Source: Dongia mobilis
GTDB taxonomy: Bacteria > Pseudomonadota > Alphaproteobacteria > Dongiales > Dongiaceae
Assembly (NCBI RefSeq): GCF_004363235.1
Contig: NZ_SNYW01000011.1
Coordinates: 224,691-288,690 of the forward strand
Length of the DNA: 64,000 nucleotides
Direction: 5' to 3'
Under the pieces are notes generated by a model. The model was not told the DNA's origin and searched no databases. It was given only the letters and a program-made list of their open reading frames with translations. A program made the translations under genes and the position numbers. Shown piece by piece: positions 33,892 to 42,613 of this stretch. Positions within the stretch are counted from its first letter, which is position 1. Each line of letters starts with the position of its first letter.

Positions 33892-34356
33892 ATGCGCACC
33901 AATCGGATGATTTCCGGCCTTGCCCTGCTCCTGATCTGGGGTGCGCCGGCATTTGCCCAGGATCGGATCGGCGAGGTATCCACCACTTGGCGGATGATGA
34001 GTCCGAACGACAAGGTGGTGGTAGAACGCTATGACGATCCCAAGGTGGAAAATGCCGCCTGCTATATCAGCCGGGCGGAAACAGGCGGGTGGAGCGGCGC
34101 CATGGGTTTCGCAGAGGATCCCAGCCGGTTTTCGATCGCCTGCCGGGCTGTTGGGCCGCTGCGTTTCAAGGACAAGATCGCGCAGGACGAAGATGGCGAG
34201 GTCGTCTTCTCCGAAGATACCTCGTTCTTCTTCAAGGAATTGCGGGTAACCCGTTTCCTCGACACCGAAAGGAACGTCCTGGTCTATCTCGTCTGGTCGA
34301 CCCGTCTCATCGACGGCTCACCCTACAATGCGATCTCCGTCGTACCGATCAACTAG
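33892..34356 (+). CDS. creA: CreA family periplasmic protein
   Basis: A 154-residue exported protein with a signal peptide (cleavage near AFA-QD). The mature part follows Escherichia coli CreA closely: IGEVSTTWRMMSPNDKVVVERYDDPKV, CYISRAETGGWSGAMGFAED, SIACRAVGPL, EVVFSEDTSFFFKELRVTRFLD and SPYNAISVVPI. The function of the family is unknown. Two cysteines (CYISR and ACRA) may form a disulfide. It overlaps the convergent TauD-type gene stop by four bases. Confidence 0.9.
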   Translation: MRTNRMISGLALLLIWGAPAFAQDRIGEVSTTWRMMSPNDKVVVERYDDPKVENAACYISRAETGGWSGAMGFAEDPSRFSIACRAVGPLRFKDKIAQDEDGEVVFSEDTSFFFKELRVTRFLDTERNVLVYLVWSTRLIDGSPYNAISVVPIN

Positions 34357-35264
34357 GCGCCCTTGCGGAGCTGTTCGGACCGGCGACCATCGACACTGAC
34401 CGGGACCTCGCCCGCAATGGTCACACGGCGCATGACGCGGCGCTGGCCGTCGTAATCATTGAGCGCGTAATGCTGGGTCGCCTGGTTGTCCCAGATGGCG
34501 ACATCGCCCACGCGCCAGTTCCAGCGCACGGTGTTTTCCGGCCTAATAACGTGGCTCTGCAGCAGATTGAAGAGATGGGCCGAATCGACATGGTTGTGAC
34601 CGGCCATACGCTGGATGAAATAACCCAGCACCAGCGACTTTTCGCCGGTCTCGGGATGGATGCGCACGACCGGATGTTTCGCCTCGTATTGCGCGGAGGC
34701 GAAGACCTTCTCGTAATGCGCCTTCTCGGCCGCCGTCATGTTGGTCGCGGTACTGGCGTAGTCATACTTGTTGCTGTGAATGGCCCACAGGCTCTCGGCC
34801 AGTTGCTTCAATTCGGGCGACAGATCCTCATAGGCCGCAACCGTACTGGCCCACATAGTGTCCCCGCCATATTCCGGGATGACGATCGAGCGCAGCACGG
34901 AATAGCGGGGATAGGCATCAACAAACGTAACGTCGGTATGCCACACATCGGCCTTGCCGTTGCCCGCGGCGGCATCCAGTTCCAGGATGCCCATGGTGCC
35001 GGCCTTCACCTTCTCGGTCGGATGCGGCACCAGATCGCCGAGGCGGCCGGCAAAGGCTTCCTGCTGCCCGTCCGTCATATGCCCCTGACCCCGGAAGAAG
35101 ATAACGCGATAGGCAAGCAGCGCGCTGCGGATCGCCGCCACCGTCTCGTCGCTCAGCGGCCCAGCCAGATCGATATCGCAGATTTCAGCGCCAATGCGGC
35201 CGGACAGGCGCCGGATGCTAGGGTTGCCGGCTCTGGCGAGATGGGCTTCGGGCTGCGCACTCAC
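34353..35264 (-). CDS. TauD/TfdA-family Fe(II)/2-oxoglutarate dioxygenase
   Basis: A 303-residue oxygenase that hydroxylates a small acid, using 2-oxoglutarate. The iron site is WHTDVTFVD (His and Asp) and the C-terminal His in NQATQHYALNDYDGQRRVMRRVTI, which also has the 2-oxoglutarate Arg. The N-terminus has IGAEICDIDLAGPLS as in TauD. The GTG start at 35264 has GGAGGG at good spacing. It stands alone on its strand, so the substrate (taurine-like sulfonate, aryloxy acid or other) cannot be told. Confidence 0.88.
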   Translation of the reverse strand: MSAQPEAHLARAGNPSIRRLSGRIGAEICDIDLAGPLSDETVAAIRSALLAYRVIFFRGQGHMTDGQQEAFAGRLGDLVPHPTEKVKAGTMGILELDAAAGNGKADVWHTDVTFVDAYPRYSVLRSIVIPEYGGDTMWASTVAAYEDLSPELKQLAESLWAIHSNKYDYASTATNMTAAEKAHYEKVFASAQYEAKHPVVRIHPETGEKSLVLGYFIQRMAGHNHVDSAHLFNLLQSHVIRPENTVRWNWRVGDVAIWDNQATQHYALNDYDGQRRVMRRVTIAGEVPVSVDGRRSEQLRKGA

Positions 35265-35430
35265 AGGCTTCCCTCCGGTGAAGGCCGATATCTGCCGATC
35301 AGGATGCGGCAAAGGCGGGCGGCGGCTTGATGTATCTGGCCATCGGGTGGCATCTTTGATCAAGATCAAGCGACCGGCCCTGCCAGTCTCCTGACTGGCC
35401 CGGCCGAGATTCGTCCGTCAGGGGAAGGCA

Positions 35431-36183
35431 ATGAGGTTTGTGAACAAGAAAATCCTGGTCACGGGCGGCGCACGCGGAATCGGCGCGGCTGCCGTCGCGG
35501 CCTTTGTGAGCGAGGGAGCGCGGGTCGCCGTCGGCGCCCGCAGCCGGCACAGCTATGATGCGTTCGCTGCCAGCCACCCCGGCGCCAGCATCGTTCCGGC
35601 ACTGGGCGAGATCGGCAACCAGCGCGAAACAGCGACCATCGTCAGTGGCGCCATCGCCGGGCTGGGTGGACTCGACGTGCTGGTGAATTCCGCCGGTTTC
35701 TTCGCGGAAGTGAAGATCGAGGATGTGGACCAGGCGCATTACGACCGCACCATGTCAACCAATGTGGCCGGCACCTTCTTCGCCATCCAGGCCGCCCTCC
35801 CGGCGCTGAAGGCAAGCGGCGGCTGCGTCGTCAACCTTGCCTCCGATGCCGGCATCATCGGCTATCCGCTGGGGTCGATCTATTCCGCTTCGAAAGCGGC
35901 GGTCGTCAACATGACCCGTGCCATGGTGCTGGAACTGGCGCAGCAGGTCCGCATCAATTGCGTCTGTCCCGGCAATGTCGATACCGACATGATCCGGCAG
36001 GCGGCCGAGGCCAGTGGCGATGCCGGCAAGTATCTGAAAGCCGCCCATGACCGCTCGCCCATGAAGCGCATGGCGACGCCGGAGGAAGTGGCGGCGGCAA
36101 TTCTCTATCTCGCCTCGCCCGAGGCCGGCTTCGTCAACGGCGCCATTCTTTCGGTCGATGGCGGCGGGGTGTGCGGCTTCTAG
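35431..36183 (+). CDS. SDR-family oxidoreductase
   Basis: A 250-residue classical short-chain dehydrogenase. It has TGGARGIGAAAVAAFV near residue 11, NSAGFFAEV, the catalytic Ser in NLASDAG, and YSASKAAVVNMTRAM with Tyr and Lys. It ends in YLASPEAGFVNGAILSVDGGGVCGF. It is divergent from the TauD-type gene and its stop overlaps the convergent livF stop by four bases. Substrate unknown. Confidence 0.87.
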   Translation: MRFVNKKILVTGGARGIGAAAVAAFVSEGARVAVGARSRHSYDAFAASHPGASIVPALGEIGNQRETATIVSGAIAGLGGLDVLVNSAGFFAEVKIEDVDQAHYDRTMSTNVAGTFFAIQAALPALKASGGCVVNLASDAGIIGYPLGSIYSASKAAVVNMTRAMVLELAQQVRINCVCPGNVDTDMIRQAAEASGDAGKYLKAAHDRSPMKRMATPEEVAAAILYLASPEAGFVNGAILSVDGGGVCGF

Positions 36184-36890
36184 CCCTTGACCCCGACGCC
36201 GACATACTGATGCAGCAATCTGGGGTCGTCGCGCAGACGATCGGGCGTCATCACCTCGGCGACGCGGCCGTTCTCGATGAAGGCGATTCGGTCGGCAACA
36301 TGGAGGGCCGATTCGACGCGCTGCTCCACCAGGATGGTGGCGACCCCCATTTCACGCAGGGTGCCGACGATCTCGAGGATCTTCGCGATCATGATCGGCA
36401 TCAGGCCTTCGGTCGGCTCGTCGAGCAGCAAAATCCGTGGTTCGAGGCAGAGGGCGCGCGCCGTTGCCAGCATCTGTTGCTCACCGCCGCTAAGCGTACC
36501 CGCACGCTGGCCGAGGCGTTCTCGCAGGACCGGAAAGAGATCGAGTACGCGCGCACGCACGTCGCCGCCGCGCCTGCGCGCCAGCAGGCCCATCTGCAGG
36601 TTTTCCTCGACGCTGAGTTCGGCGAACAACCGCCGGCCCTGGGGAACATAGCCGATGCCCTGCTTCGGCACCTCATGCGGCGGCAGCGCTGTCAGATCGA
36701 TATCTTCGAGCGAGATCCGGCCGGTCCGTGGCTTCATCTGGCCGATGACGGATTTCAGGATTGTCGTCTTGCCGGCGCCGTTACGCCCCAAGAGGCAAAG
36801 GATCTCGCCCGGATTCAGGTCGAACGTAACATCGCGCAGCACCTGCACGCTGCCATAGAACACATTGATGGCATCGACCTTAAGCATCAC
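36180..36890 (-). CDS. livF: Branched-chain amino acid-type ABC transporter ATPase (LivF)
   Basis: A 236-residue ATPase. Walker A is GRNGAGKTTI, the signature LSGGEQQMLATARAL and Walker B ILLLDEPTEGL. The VEENLQMGL and QGRRLFAELS segments are typical of LivF. Its ATG overlaps the LivG stop by four bases. It is the last gene of the livK-H-M-G-F transcript. The transporter type moves branched-chain amino acids but also many aromatic acids. A shared operator motif with the nicotinate cluster suggests the substrate may be a pyridine carboxylate. Confidence 0.9.
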   Translation of the reverse strand: MMLKVDAINVFYGSVQVLRDVTFDLNPGEILCLLGRNGAGKTTILKSVIGQMKPRTGRISLEDIDLTALPPHEVPKQGIGYVPQGRRLFAELSVEENLQMGLLARRRGGDVRARVLDLFPVLRERLGQRAGTLSGGEQQMLATARALCLEPRILLLDEPTEGLMPIMIAKILEIVGTLREMGVATILVEQRVESALHVADRIAFIENGRVAEVMTPDRLRDDPRLLHQYVGVGVKG

Positions 36891-37621
36891 GTTCCCAGAT
36901 AGGCGCGCTGGACTTCGGCGTGGTTCATGATCTGGTCCGGCGTCCCCTCCGCCAGCAGGGCGCCGTTGTTCATGACAGTGATGCGCTGGGCCAGCGCCAT
37001 CACCACATCCATATTATGTTCGATCAGCAGGATCGTGGCATCCATCGCGATCGACCGTACCAGAGCACAGAAATCCGCGATCTCCTGTTCCGACAAACCC
37101 TGAGTCGGTTCGTCGAGGATCAGCAGCTTCGGCCGCAAGGCAAGACCCATGGCAACTTCCAGCAGGCGCTGATGGCCATAGGCAAGCTCGCCCGCCAGTT
37201 CCTGCGCTCGGGAGGCCAGGCCGACCCGCTCCAGCGCCGCATCGACGGCCTGCGTCACGGCCCGGTCATCGAGCCCGCGCCAGAGCGGCTGGTCACGGCT
37301 TGCCGCGCGCTGCGCCGCCAGCATCACATTCTCCGCCAGGGTCAGATTGCGGAAGATGCTGGTGATCTGGAAGGTGTAGACAATCCCGCGCAGCACCCGT
37401 TCCCAGGGCTTCAGCGCGGTGATGTCGTCGCCGTCGAATTCGATGCGCCCGGAACTGGGTGGCACCCGACCTGAAATCAGGCTCACCAGAGTCGTCTTGC
37501 CGGCGCCGTTCGGGCCGATGATGGCACGGATCTCGCCCGGCTCGACGGAAAGATCGACGCCAGCCACGGCGGCAAGGCCGCCGAAGCTGCGACTGAGCGC
37601 CTCGGTCCGCAGGAAACTCAT
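36887..37621 (-). CDS. livG: Branched-chain amino acid-type ABC transporter ATPase (LivG)
   Basis: A 244-residue ATPase with Walker A GPNGAGKTTLVSLISG, Q-loop region YTFQITSIFRNLTLAENV, signature starting at LAYGHQRLLEVAMGLA (the Liv variant) and Walker B LLILDEPTQGLSEQE. The ATG at 37621 overlaps the LivM stop by four bases; a start nine bases earlier is possible. It pairs with LivF to drive the importer. Confidence 0.9.
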   Translation of the reverse strand: MSFLRTEALSRSFGGLAAVAGVDLSVEPGEIRAIIGPNGAGKTTLVSLISGRVPPSSGRIEFDGDDITALKPWERVLRGIVYTFQITSIFRNLTLAENVMLAAQRAASRDQPLWRGLDDRAVTQAVDAALERVGLASRAQELAGELAYGHQRLLEVAMGLALRPKLLILDEPTQGLSEQEIADFCALVRSIAMDATILLIEHNMDVVMALAQRITVMNNGALLAEGTPDQIMNHAEVQRAYLGT

Positions 37622-38574
37622 GGCAGCCACCGCGCATAACGCTGCCGCAGCGTTCCGGCGAGCCCCTTCGGGAAAAATAGCACCAGCGCGACCAGCACAG
37701 CGCCTACCACGATGAGGTAGCTCTGCATCACCTCGCTGGTCTTGTCGATCAGGTAGAACATCAGCGCGGTGCCGATCAGCGGGCCTATGACCGTGCCGAT
37801 GCCGCCGAGGAGGACCCAGAGCAGCGGCAGGATCGAATACTGGATGGCGGCGAAGCTGGACCCCATATAGGCAAAGAGCAGCACATAGGCGGCGCCCGCT
37901 GCGCCCGAGAGCAAGCCGGAAAGCGAGAGCGCCAGCAGCTTGTAGTCGCGGGCGTTGTAGCCCAGCATCCGCGTCCGCTCCTCGTTCTCGCGGATGGCAA
38001 TCATGACGCGACCCAATGGCGAGCGCACCAGCGCGAGGCAGATCAGCAGGGCACCCGTGAACAGCGAAAGAGCCATATTGTAGCGGGTAGCGGGCTCGGC
38101 CAGATCGAGATCGAGGCCGAGGAAACCGAAGCGCCGCGCTTCGGCTGCCAGCACCAGCCCCTCATCGCCGCGCGTCACCCCGTTGAAATAGAGCGTCGCC
38201 AGGAAGAAGGCCTGGGCGAACATCATGGTGACGATCATGAAGGCGACGCCGCTGGTGCGCAGCACGATCAGGCCGACGACGAACGCCAGCACGAGAGCGA
38301 GCAGCGCCCCGAGCAGGAAGCCAGCCACGGGGTGCAGGCCGAAATAGTAGATCGGCAGACCGGCACCATAGAGTCCGGTGGCGAAGAACATGGCATGGCC
38401 GAGGCTCAGGAGCCCGGTATAGCCGATGAGCAGGTTGTAGCCTATGGCATAAGTCGCCAGCACCATGATGCGGGCGACGTTGGTGTGGTGATAGTCCGGC
38501 AGCACGAATTGCAGCAGGAACAGCAGCAGGATGACGCCGCCGTGCAACACCCATACGCGCGCTCTGCCTGTCAT
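37618..38574 (-). CDS. livM: Branched-chain amino acid-type ABC transporter permease (LivM)
   Basis: A 318-residue inner-membrane permease with about nine hydrophobic segments. It contains YNLLIGYTGLLSLGHAMFFATGLY, the LivM hallmark, and the SPLGRVMIAIRENEERTRMLGYN loop that contacts the ATPase. ATG 38574 overlaps the LivH stop (ATGA). Confidence 0.9.
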   Translation of the reverse strand: MTGRARVWVLHGGVILLLFLLQFVLPDYHHTNVARIMVLATYAIGYNLLIGYTGLLSLGHAMFFATGLYGAGLPIYYFGLHPVAGFLLGALLALVLAFVVGLIVLRTSGVAFMIVTMMFAQAFFLATLYFNGVTRGDEGLVLAAEARRFGFLGLDLDLAEPATRYNMALSLFTGALLICLALVRSPLGRVMIAIRENEERTRMLGYNARDYKLLALSLSGLLSGAAGAAYVLLFAYMGSSFAAIQYSILPLLWVLLGGIGTVIGPLIGTALMFYLIDKTSEVMQSYLIVVGAVLVALVLFFPKGLAGTLRQRYARWLP

Positions 38575-39419
38575 CTTGCGCGCGCCCCGAAGAGGCCCTG
38601 GGGCCGCCACACCAGGACCAGGGCAACCGCCAATGTGGCGATGATTTTTGCCAGCGTAGGCGAGAAGAACATCGAGATGATGCCGTCGCTTAGGCCGATG
38701 ATGAAGGCGGCGACGACCGTGCCCTTGAGGGAATCGAGGCCGCCGATGATGACCACGATGAAGGAGAGCAGCAGCGGGTCGAGCCCCATCAGGTAGTGCG
38801 CCTGCTGCAGCGGCACCACCAGGACGCCGGCAATGGCCGCAAGTGCGGCACCCAGTGCAAATACGGCGGCGTAGACCAGTTTCACCGGCACACCGAAGGC
38901 CTGCGCCGTCTCGCGGTCGAACTGCGTCGCGCGCATCACCAGGCCGAATTTGGTACGGGTGATGGCATACCAGACGCCGATCAGCAGCAGGGCCGCGGCG
39001 CCGATGACGACCAGCTTGTAGCCGGAATAGCCGAACCAGGGGAGTACGACGCGGAAACTGATCGGCGCCACCACCGGCTGCGCATTGGGACCGTAGAGCG
39101 TCAGCACCGATTGCTGCAGGATGTAGAGCAGGCCGATGGTGGCGACGATGGTGGCCTCGGGCTCATAATTGAGGCGGCGCAGCACGAGCGCATCGGCGAT
39201 GACCGCGATCGCGGCGACGCAGACCGGCGCCGCCAGCAGAGCCAGCATGAACCCCCAGAACGGCAGTTCGGGGATTAGCGCGGTGAAGCCCCAGGCCAGC
39301 ACCGCGCCCAGCATGAAGAACTCGCCATGCGCCACGTTGACGATGCGCATGACACCGAAGACCAGCGACAGGCCAAGTGCCGTGAGGGCCAGCACGAAGG
39401 CGGTCACGGTTCCTTCCAT
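38571..39419 (-). CDS. livH: Branched-chain amino acid-type ABC transporter permease (LivH)
   Basis: A 282-residue permease. The N-terminal ALTALGLSLVFGVMRIVNVAHGEFFMLGA block and the RTKFGLVMRATQFDRETAQAFGV coupling loop are LivH hallmarks. The start at 39419 follows the family; longer reading enters the intergenic repeat. About 170 bp separate it from livK, including an inverted repeat. Confidence 0.9.
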   Translation of the reverse strand: MEGTVTAFVLALTALGLSLVFGVMRIVNVAHGEFFMLGAVLAWGFTALIPELPFWGFMLALLAAPVCVAAIAVIADALVLRRLNYEPEATIVATIGLLYILQQSVLTLYGPNAQPVVAPISFRVVLPWFGYSGYKLVVIGAAALLLIGVWYAITRTKFGLVMRATQFDRETAQAFGVPVKLVYAAVFALGAALAAIAGVLVVPLQQAHYLMGLDPLLLSFIVVIIGGLDSLKGTVVAAFIIGLSDGIISMFFSPTLAKIIATLAVALVLVWRPQGLFGARAR

Positions 39420-39491
39420 CACAGCAAGAAGTAGATGCGGCCCGAATGCCAAGCGGGAATGTCCTATCTTCGATGAAGTCGGCCCCTCCAT

Positions 39492-39572
39492 GTCATGGCC
39501 CGCGAAGGCGGGCCATCCACGAATTCGTCAGGCAGAAAAACTCGTGGATCCCCCGCCTTCGCGGAGGATGAC
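39492..39572. repeat. Paired 31-bp inverted repeat between livK and livH
   Basis: The left arm at 39492-39522 (GTCATGGCCCGCGAAGGCGGG...CCACGA) and right arm at 39542-39572 are near reverse complements around 19 bases, and each arm is itself palindromic (CCCGC-gaag-GCGGG). It belongs to the family also seen at 2683, 4416 and 57378. Inside the liv transcript it may protect livK mRNA and lower livHMGF expression. Confidence 0.7.
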
Positions 39573-39587
39573 AAGGGAGAACTGGGG

Positions 39588-40901
39588 CTACAGGGCTTGC
39601 TTGGTGTAGTCGGTATCGTTCTCGTACATGCCGTCCTCGATCGAGGTCTGGTGGACGACATTGAGTTTCTGGTTTTCCACCTTCGAGATGAATTGATGGC
39701 CGTAGCACTGGTGGCGCTTGCCGTCGAAGGTCTTGTCGCCCTGTGGATGCTCGTTGCCGGCGGCAAAGGTGGTCATGGCCTCGGTGGCCTCGATCAGCTT
39801 GGCCCTATCGGCCGGTCCCTGATAGCCGCTGGCCTCGATCGCCTGCTTGATGACGTAGAGCGTTTCCCAGCAACCGAACATGTGTGAATAGGTCGAAATG
39901 TCCTTCGGATCAGAAACGCTGGCGCCGTTGGCGTCGACGCCCACCTTCTCGCGGAAGAACTTGTCGAATTCAGTCTGACTCGGTCCGGCATAGCGCGGAT
40001 TGGCCTCCCAGAAATAGGTGCCGTCGAGGAATTCGAGGCCGGGACTGGCGATGTCGACAGCCTCAAGCGAATCGACGAAGCCGAAGATCTGCGGCCGCTG
40101 CGAGCCGAAATGCTCGCCCATTTCCTTGACAAAGGTGAGCACGCCCGGCCCGACCATCACGTGATAGATCACCTCGGTATCGGCCGGGATCTGCGGGAAA
40201 TATTTCGTGTAGGAGGCTTCCGTCGGCGGAATCGGCAGGAGGGCCGCAATGGAACCGCCCTGCTTTTCGATGGCGGCAGAGAAGAAGTCGCGATGGTCAT
40301 GGCCGAAGGCATAGTCGGGGAAGATCATGGTGACCTTCTTGCCGAGATTGCCGGCGATCCAGGGCGCCATCGCGCTCACCTGCGAGCGGACATCGGTGAT
40401 GCCGGGCTGGAAAACGTAGCGATTGAGGGCGCCGGAGGCGACGTGATAGCCCTCGCTCACCACGAAATAGGGCATCTTCAGTTCGCCCGCGCGCGGCGCC
40501 GCACCGATCACGACATGGGAGAAGAGCGTGCCGAAGACGAGGTCGACCTTGTGCTGGCTGGCAAACTTCTCGACCACCTCGGCGCCGCGCTTGGGGTCAG
40601 TGCCGTCATCCTCGCTAACGAGTTCAATCGGCCGGCCGGAAATGCCCCCCGCCTCGTTGATGAGCGCCACCGCCGCCTGGGTCGTGCGGTCATACCAGCG
40701 GCCATAGGCGGCGCCGATGCCGGTGCTGTGCACCTGGAAACCGAGCTTGATCGGTGCACTGGATTGCGCCTGGGCATAGCGCACGAAGCCGGGCGCCAGT
40801 GTCAGCGCCGAGGCAGCGCCGGCGGCGGCGCCGAGTTTTTTCAGCGCGGAACGGCGGGTGACCGATTTGGATGATGCCGGTATGGGGGACTTCGGATTCA
40901 T
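39588..40901 (-). CDS. Liv-type ABC transporter substrate-binding protein
   Basis: A 437-residue periplasmic binding protein exported by the Tat route: VTRRSALKKLG is followed by a hydrophobic stretch and cleavage near AQA-QS. The Leu/Ile/Val-binding fold is visible in IKLGFQVHSTG, ALINEAGGISGRPIELVSEDDGTDP and VDLVFGTLFSHV. The C-terminal part has conserved YSHMFGCWETLYVIKQA. It is the first gene of the liv operon, and its promoter carries a TTTGTGTACAAA palindrome similar to one in front of the nicotinate hydroxylase. A pyridine or aromatic carboxylate ligand is therefore plausible. Confidence 0.88.
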   Translation of the reverse strand: MNPKSPIPASSKSVTRRSALKKLGAAAGAASALTLAPGFVRYAQAQSSAPIKLGFQVHSTGIGAAYGRWYDRTTQAAVALINEAGGISGRPIELVSEDDGTDPKRGAEVVEKFASQHKVDLVFGTLFSHVVIGAAPRAGELKMPYFVVSEGYHVASGALNRYVFQPGITDVRSQVSAMAPWIAGNLGKKVTMIFPDYAFGHDHRDFFSAAIEKQGGSIAALLPIPPTEASYTKYFPQIPADTEVIYHVMVGPGVLTFVKEMGEHFGSQRPQIFGFVDSLEAVDIASPGLEFLDGTYFWEANPRYAGPSQTEFDKFFREKVGVDANGASVSDPKDISTYSHMFGCWETLYVIKQAIEASGYQGPADRAKLIEATEAMTTFAAGNEHPQGDKTFDGKRHQCYGHQFISKVENQKLNVVHQTSIEDGMYENDTDYTKQAL

Positions 40902-40981
40902 GTCGCAACTCCCTGTCTTGAGCGGACGGTTTTGAGCGGATCGCTCGAATCACTCAGCCTCGTTTGGTCTTGTGGGCGACC

Positions 40982-40995
40982 ATTTGTGTACAAAT
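40982..40995 (-). promoter_or_regulatory. Palindrome ATTTGTGTACAAAT in the livK promoter
   Basis: The site has 6-bp perfect arms around GT. On the minus strand a TTGAGT element 17 bases away from a TTTATT element resembles a promoter, and the palindrome overlaps or directly follows its -10. It is similar to ATTTGCATACAAAC at 42526, suggesting one regulator, probably the MarR protein encoded at 49.8 kb. Confidence 0.55.
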
Positions 40996-41033
40996 AAAAC
41001 ACGGGCCTCCGCAAAACTCAAGCGGCCGATCGT

Positions 41034-42419
41034 CTACCCCGCAACCGGCGTCGCCATCAGCCAGAGACCGAACAGGGTGTAGAGCACCATCAGCGCGGCG
41101 AGCGGCAGATGGGCGAGGCGGTTGCCGACAAACTGCTCGGCATGCATCACCTGGGCGAGGACGATGGCGATGACATGGCCGATCACGATGGCACCCGCCT
41201 GGGCATTCCAGATCATGACGACGGATGAATAGGTCGTGAGGAAGGAGGTGGTGACATAGAGCGAGGCGCTGCCGAAGAGGTTCCAGCCCAGGCCAAAGGG
41301 ATCGCTTGCCACTCTGGCGGCATACTGCAGATCGACCATCATTACTGTCAGGTAGTGCGCGAAGTGATATGCGAGTGCGATCGGGATGATGCTGAGGGCA
41401 AGGCGACCGGCCAAGGCCCGGTTCCAGCCACAGGCCAGCAGATAGGCCGCGAGCAGCGCCAACCATGTTCCTGCGAGGCCCAGCGAATTCAGTTCCATGA
41501 CCGCGCTGCGGCCGGGGAATTCCAGCGGGTTGATGCCGCCCAAGGCCAGCCACCAGAAGGTCTTGGATAGGCCGTCGAAGGAAACCGTCGCCAGGGTGAG
41601 CAGCACGAAGCAGATGCCGTCGAAGCCGAGCGGCGGCTGGTCGAGCAGGCGGGTGCCGGGCCAGCCGAGAACAAGCCGGGGCCGGCCATCGCCGCCAACC
41701 TCCCGGCGAAAGATCGCCAGCGCGGCCATCAGGCGGAAGAAGAGTGTGAAGGCCTCGGCCCGGGCAAGCCAGGTCTCGCCGCCGAAGAGCAGCATGCCGA
41801 GGAGCGTGACCCCCCAATAGGCGAGTACCGCCGAGGCAAGTCGGTCTGGATCGTCGGGCGCCAGATCGACCAGTTCGAACCAGGCGAAGGCGATGAAGGC
41901 AAGGACCGCCGGCCAATGCCCGAGCCAGGGGGGATAGGCGAATGTCCGCCCACCGGTCAGGCGGCGGAGCAGCTGGTAAGGCGCCTGGAACGGGTTGAGA
42001 TATGACCAGACATCGCCGCAGACCGCCTGTACGAAGGGGAAGCCGACCCAGAACAGCGACCAGAAGACGATGGGGAGCGGATTGGCAGGGGGATCCGGAT
42101 TGCCCAGGAAGCCGGCGGCGATGAGGCCGAGCAACAGGAGTGATGCGACGGAACCGAGCAGCACGCGCGGCGGTTCCGGCACAGCGCCGAGATCAACCCG
42201 CTGCCGCAGGAGAGATGTCCATATCCGCGCCGGCAGGAAGAAGGCGACGACGACGGAGAATGCCACCGCCAGCGTGCCTCCGGCGAGGTAGTAGCCGGTC
42301 GGCAGCAGCAGAACGAAGGCATTGCCGGTCGTATGCGCCAGGGCCGGCACGGCGCCAAGAATTGATGCCGCTACCACAAGGCCAACGATCCAGGACCGGG
42401 AAGCGGGAATGGCGCGCAC
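41034..42419 (-). CDS. Polytopic membrane protein of unknown function
   Basis: A protein of about 461 residues with a likely N-terminal signal or helix (cleavage near ALA-HT) and about ten further hydrophobic segments. Noticeable motifs are GDVWSYLNPFQAPYQLLRRL, GGETWLARAEAFTLFFRL, LSKTFWWLALGGINPLEFPGRSAVM and SYVTTSFLTTYSSVVMIWNAQ-like stretches near the end. The start is uncertain; a GTG at 42419 is used. I do not recognise the family with confidence. It is divergent from the nicotinate hydroxylase genes and shares their control region, so transport or membrane redox coupling for that pathway is possible. Confidence 0.72.
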   Translation of the reverse strand: MRAIPASRSWIVGLVVAASILGAVPALAHTTGNAFVLLLPTGYYLAGGTLAVAFSVVVAFFLPARIWTSLLRQRVDLGAVPEPPRVLLGSVASLLLLGLIAAGFLGNPDPPANPLPIVFWSLFWVGFPFVQAVCGDVWSYLNPFQAPYQLLRRLTGGRTFAYPPWLGHWPAVLAFIAFAWFELVDLAPDDPDRLASAVLAYWGVTLLGMLLFGGETWLARAEAFTLFFRLMAALAIFRREVGGDGRPRLVLGWPGTRLLDQPPLGFDGICFVLLTLATVSFDGLSKTFWWLALGGINPLEFPGRSAVMELNSLGLAGTWLALLAAYLLACGWNRALAGRLALSIIPIALAYHFAHYLTVMMVDLQYAARVASDPFGLGWNLFGSASLYVTTSFLTTYSSVVMIWNAQAGAIVIGHVIAIVLAQVMHAEQFVGNRLAHLPLAALMVLYTLFGLWLMATPVAG

Positions 42420-42522
42420 CTCATGCCGAAATGGGACGCCATTCTTCGAAGATTTAATGCTGCAGGGCAAGAAGCGGAAGGCTTCTCCGATTCCACTCTT
42501 GACGGCAGCGGCGCACGGGAGA

Positions 42523-42542
42523 ATTATTTGCATACAAACAAT
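42523..42542. promoter_or_regulatory. 20-bp imperfect palindrome between the membrane protein and hydroxylase genes
   Basis: ATTATTTGCATACAAACAAT is self-complementary at 16 of 20 positions and contains TTTGCATACAAA. It lies in the 194 bp divergent gap, 72 bp before the hydroxylase FAD-subunit start, and matches the livK site. A MarR dimer would fit. Confidence 0.55.
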
Positions 42543-42613
42543 CTTCCGCAATTGCGCCAGTGGCGGCGGGAGGTTGCGGGTGAGGCTGCCAAGCAAGAGG
42601 GGTTCCAGCCGGC

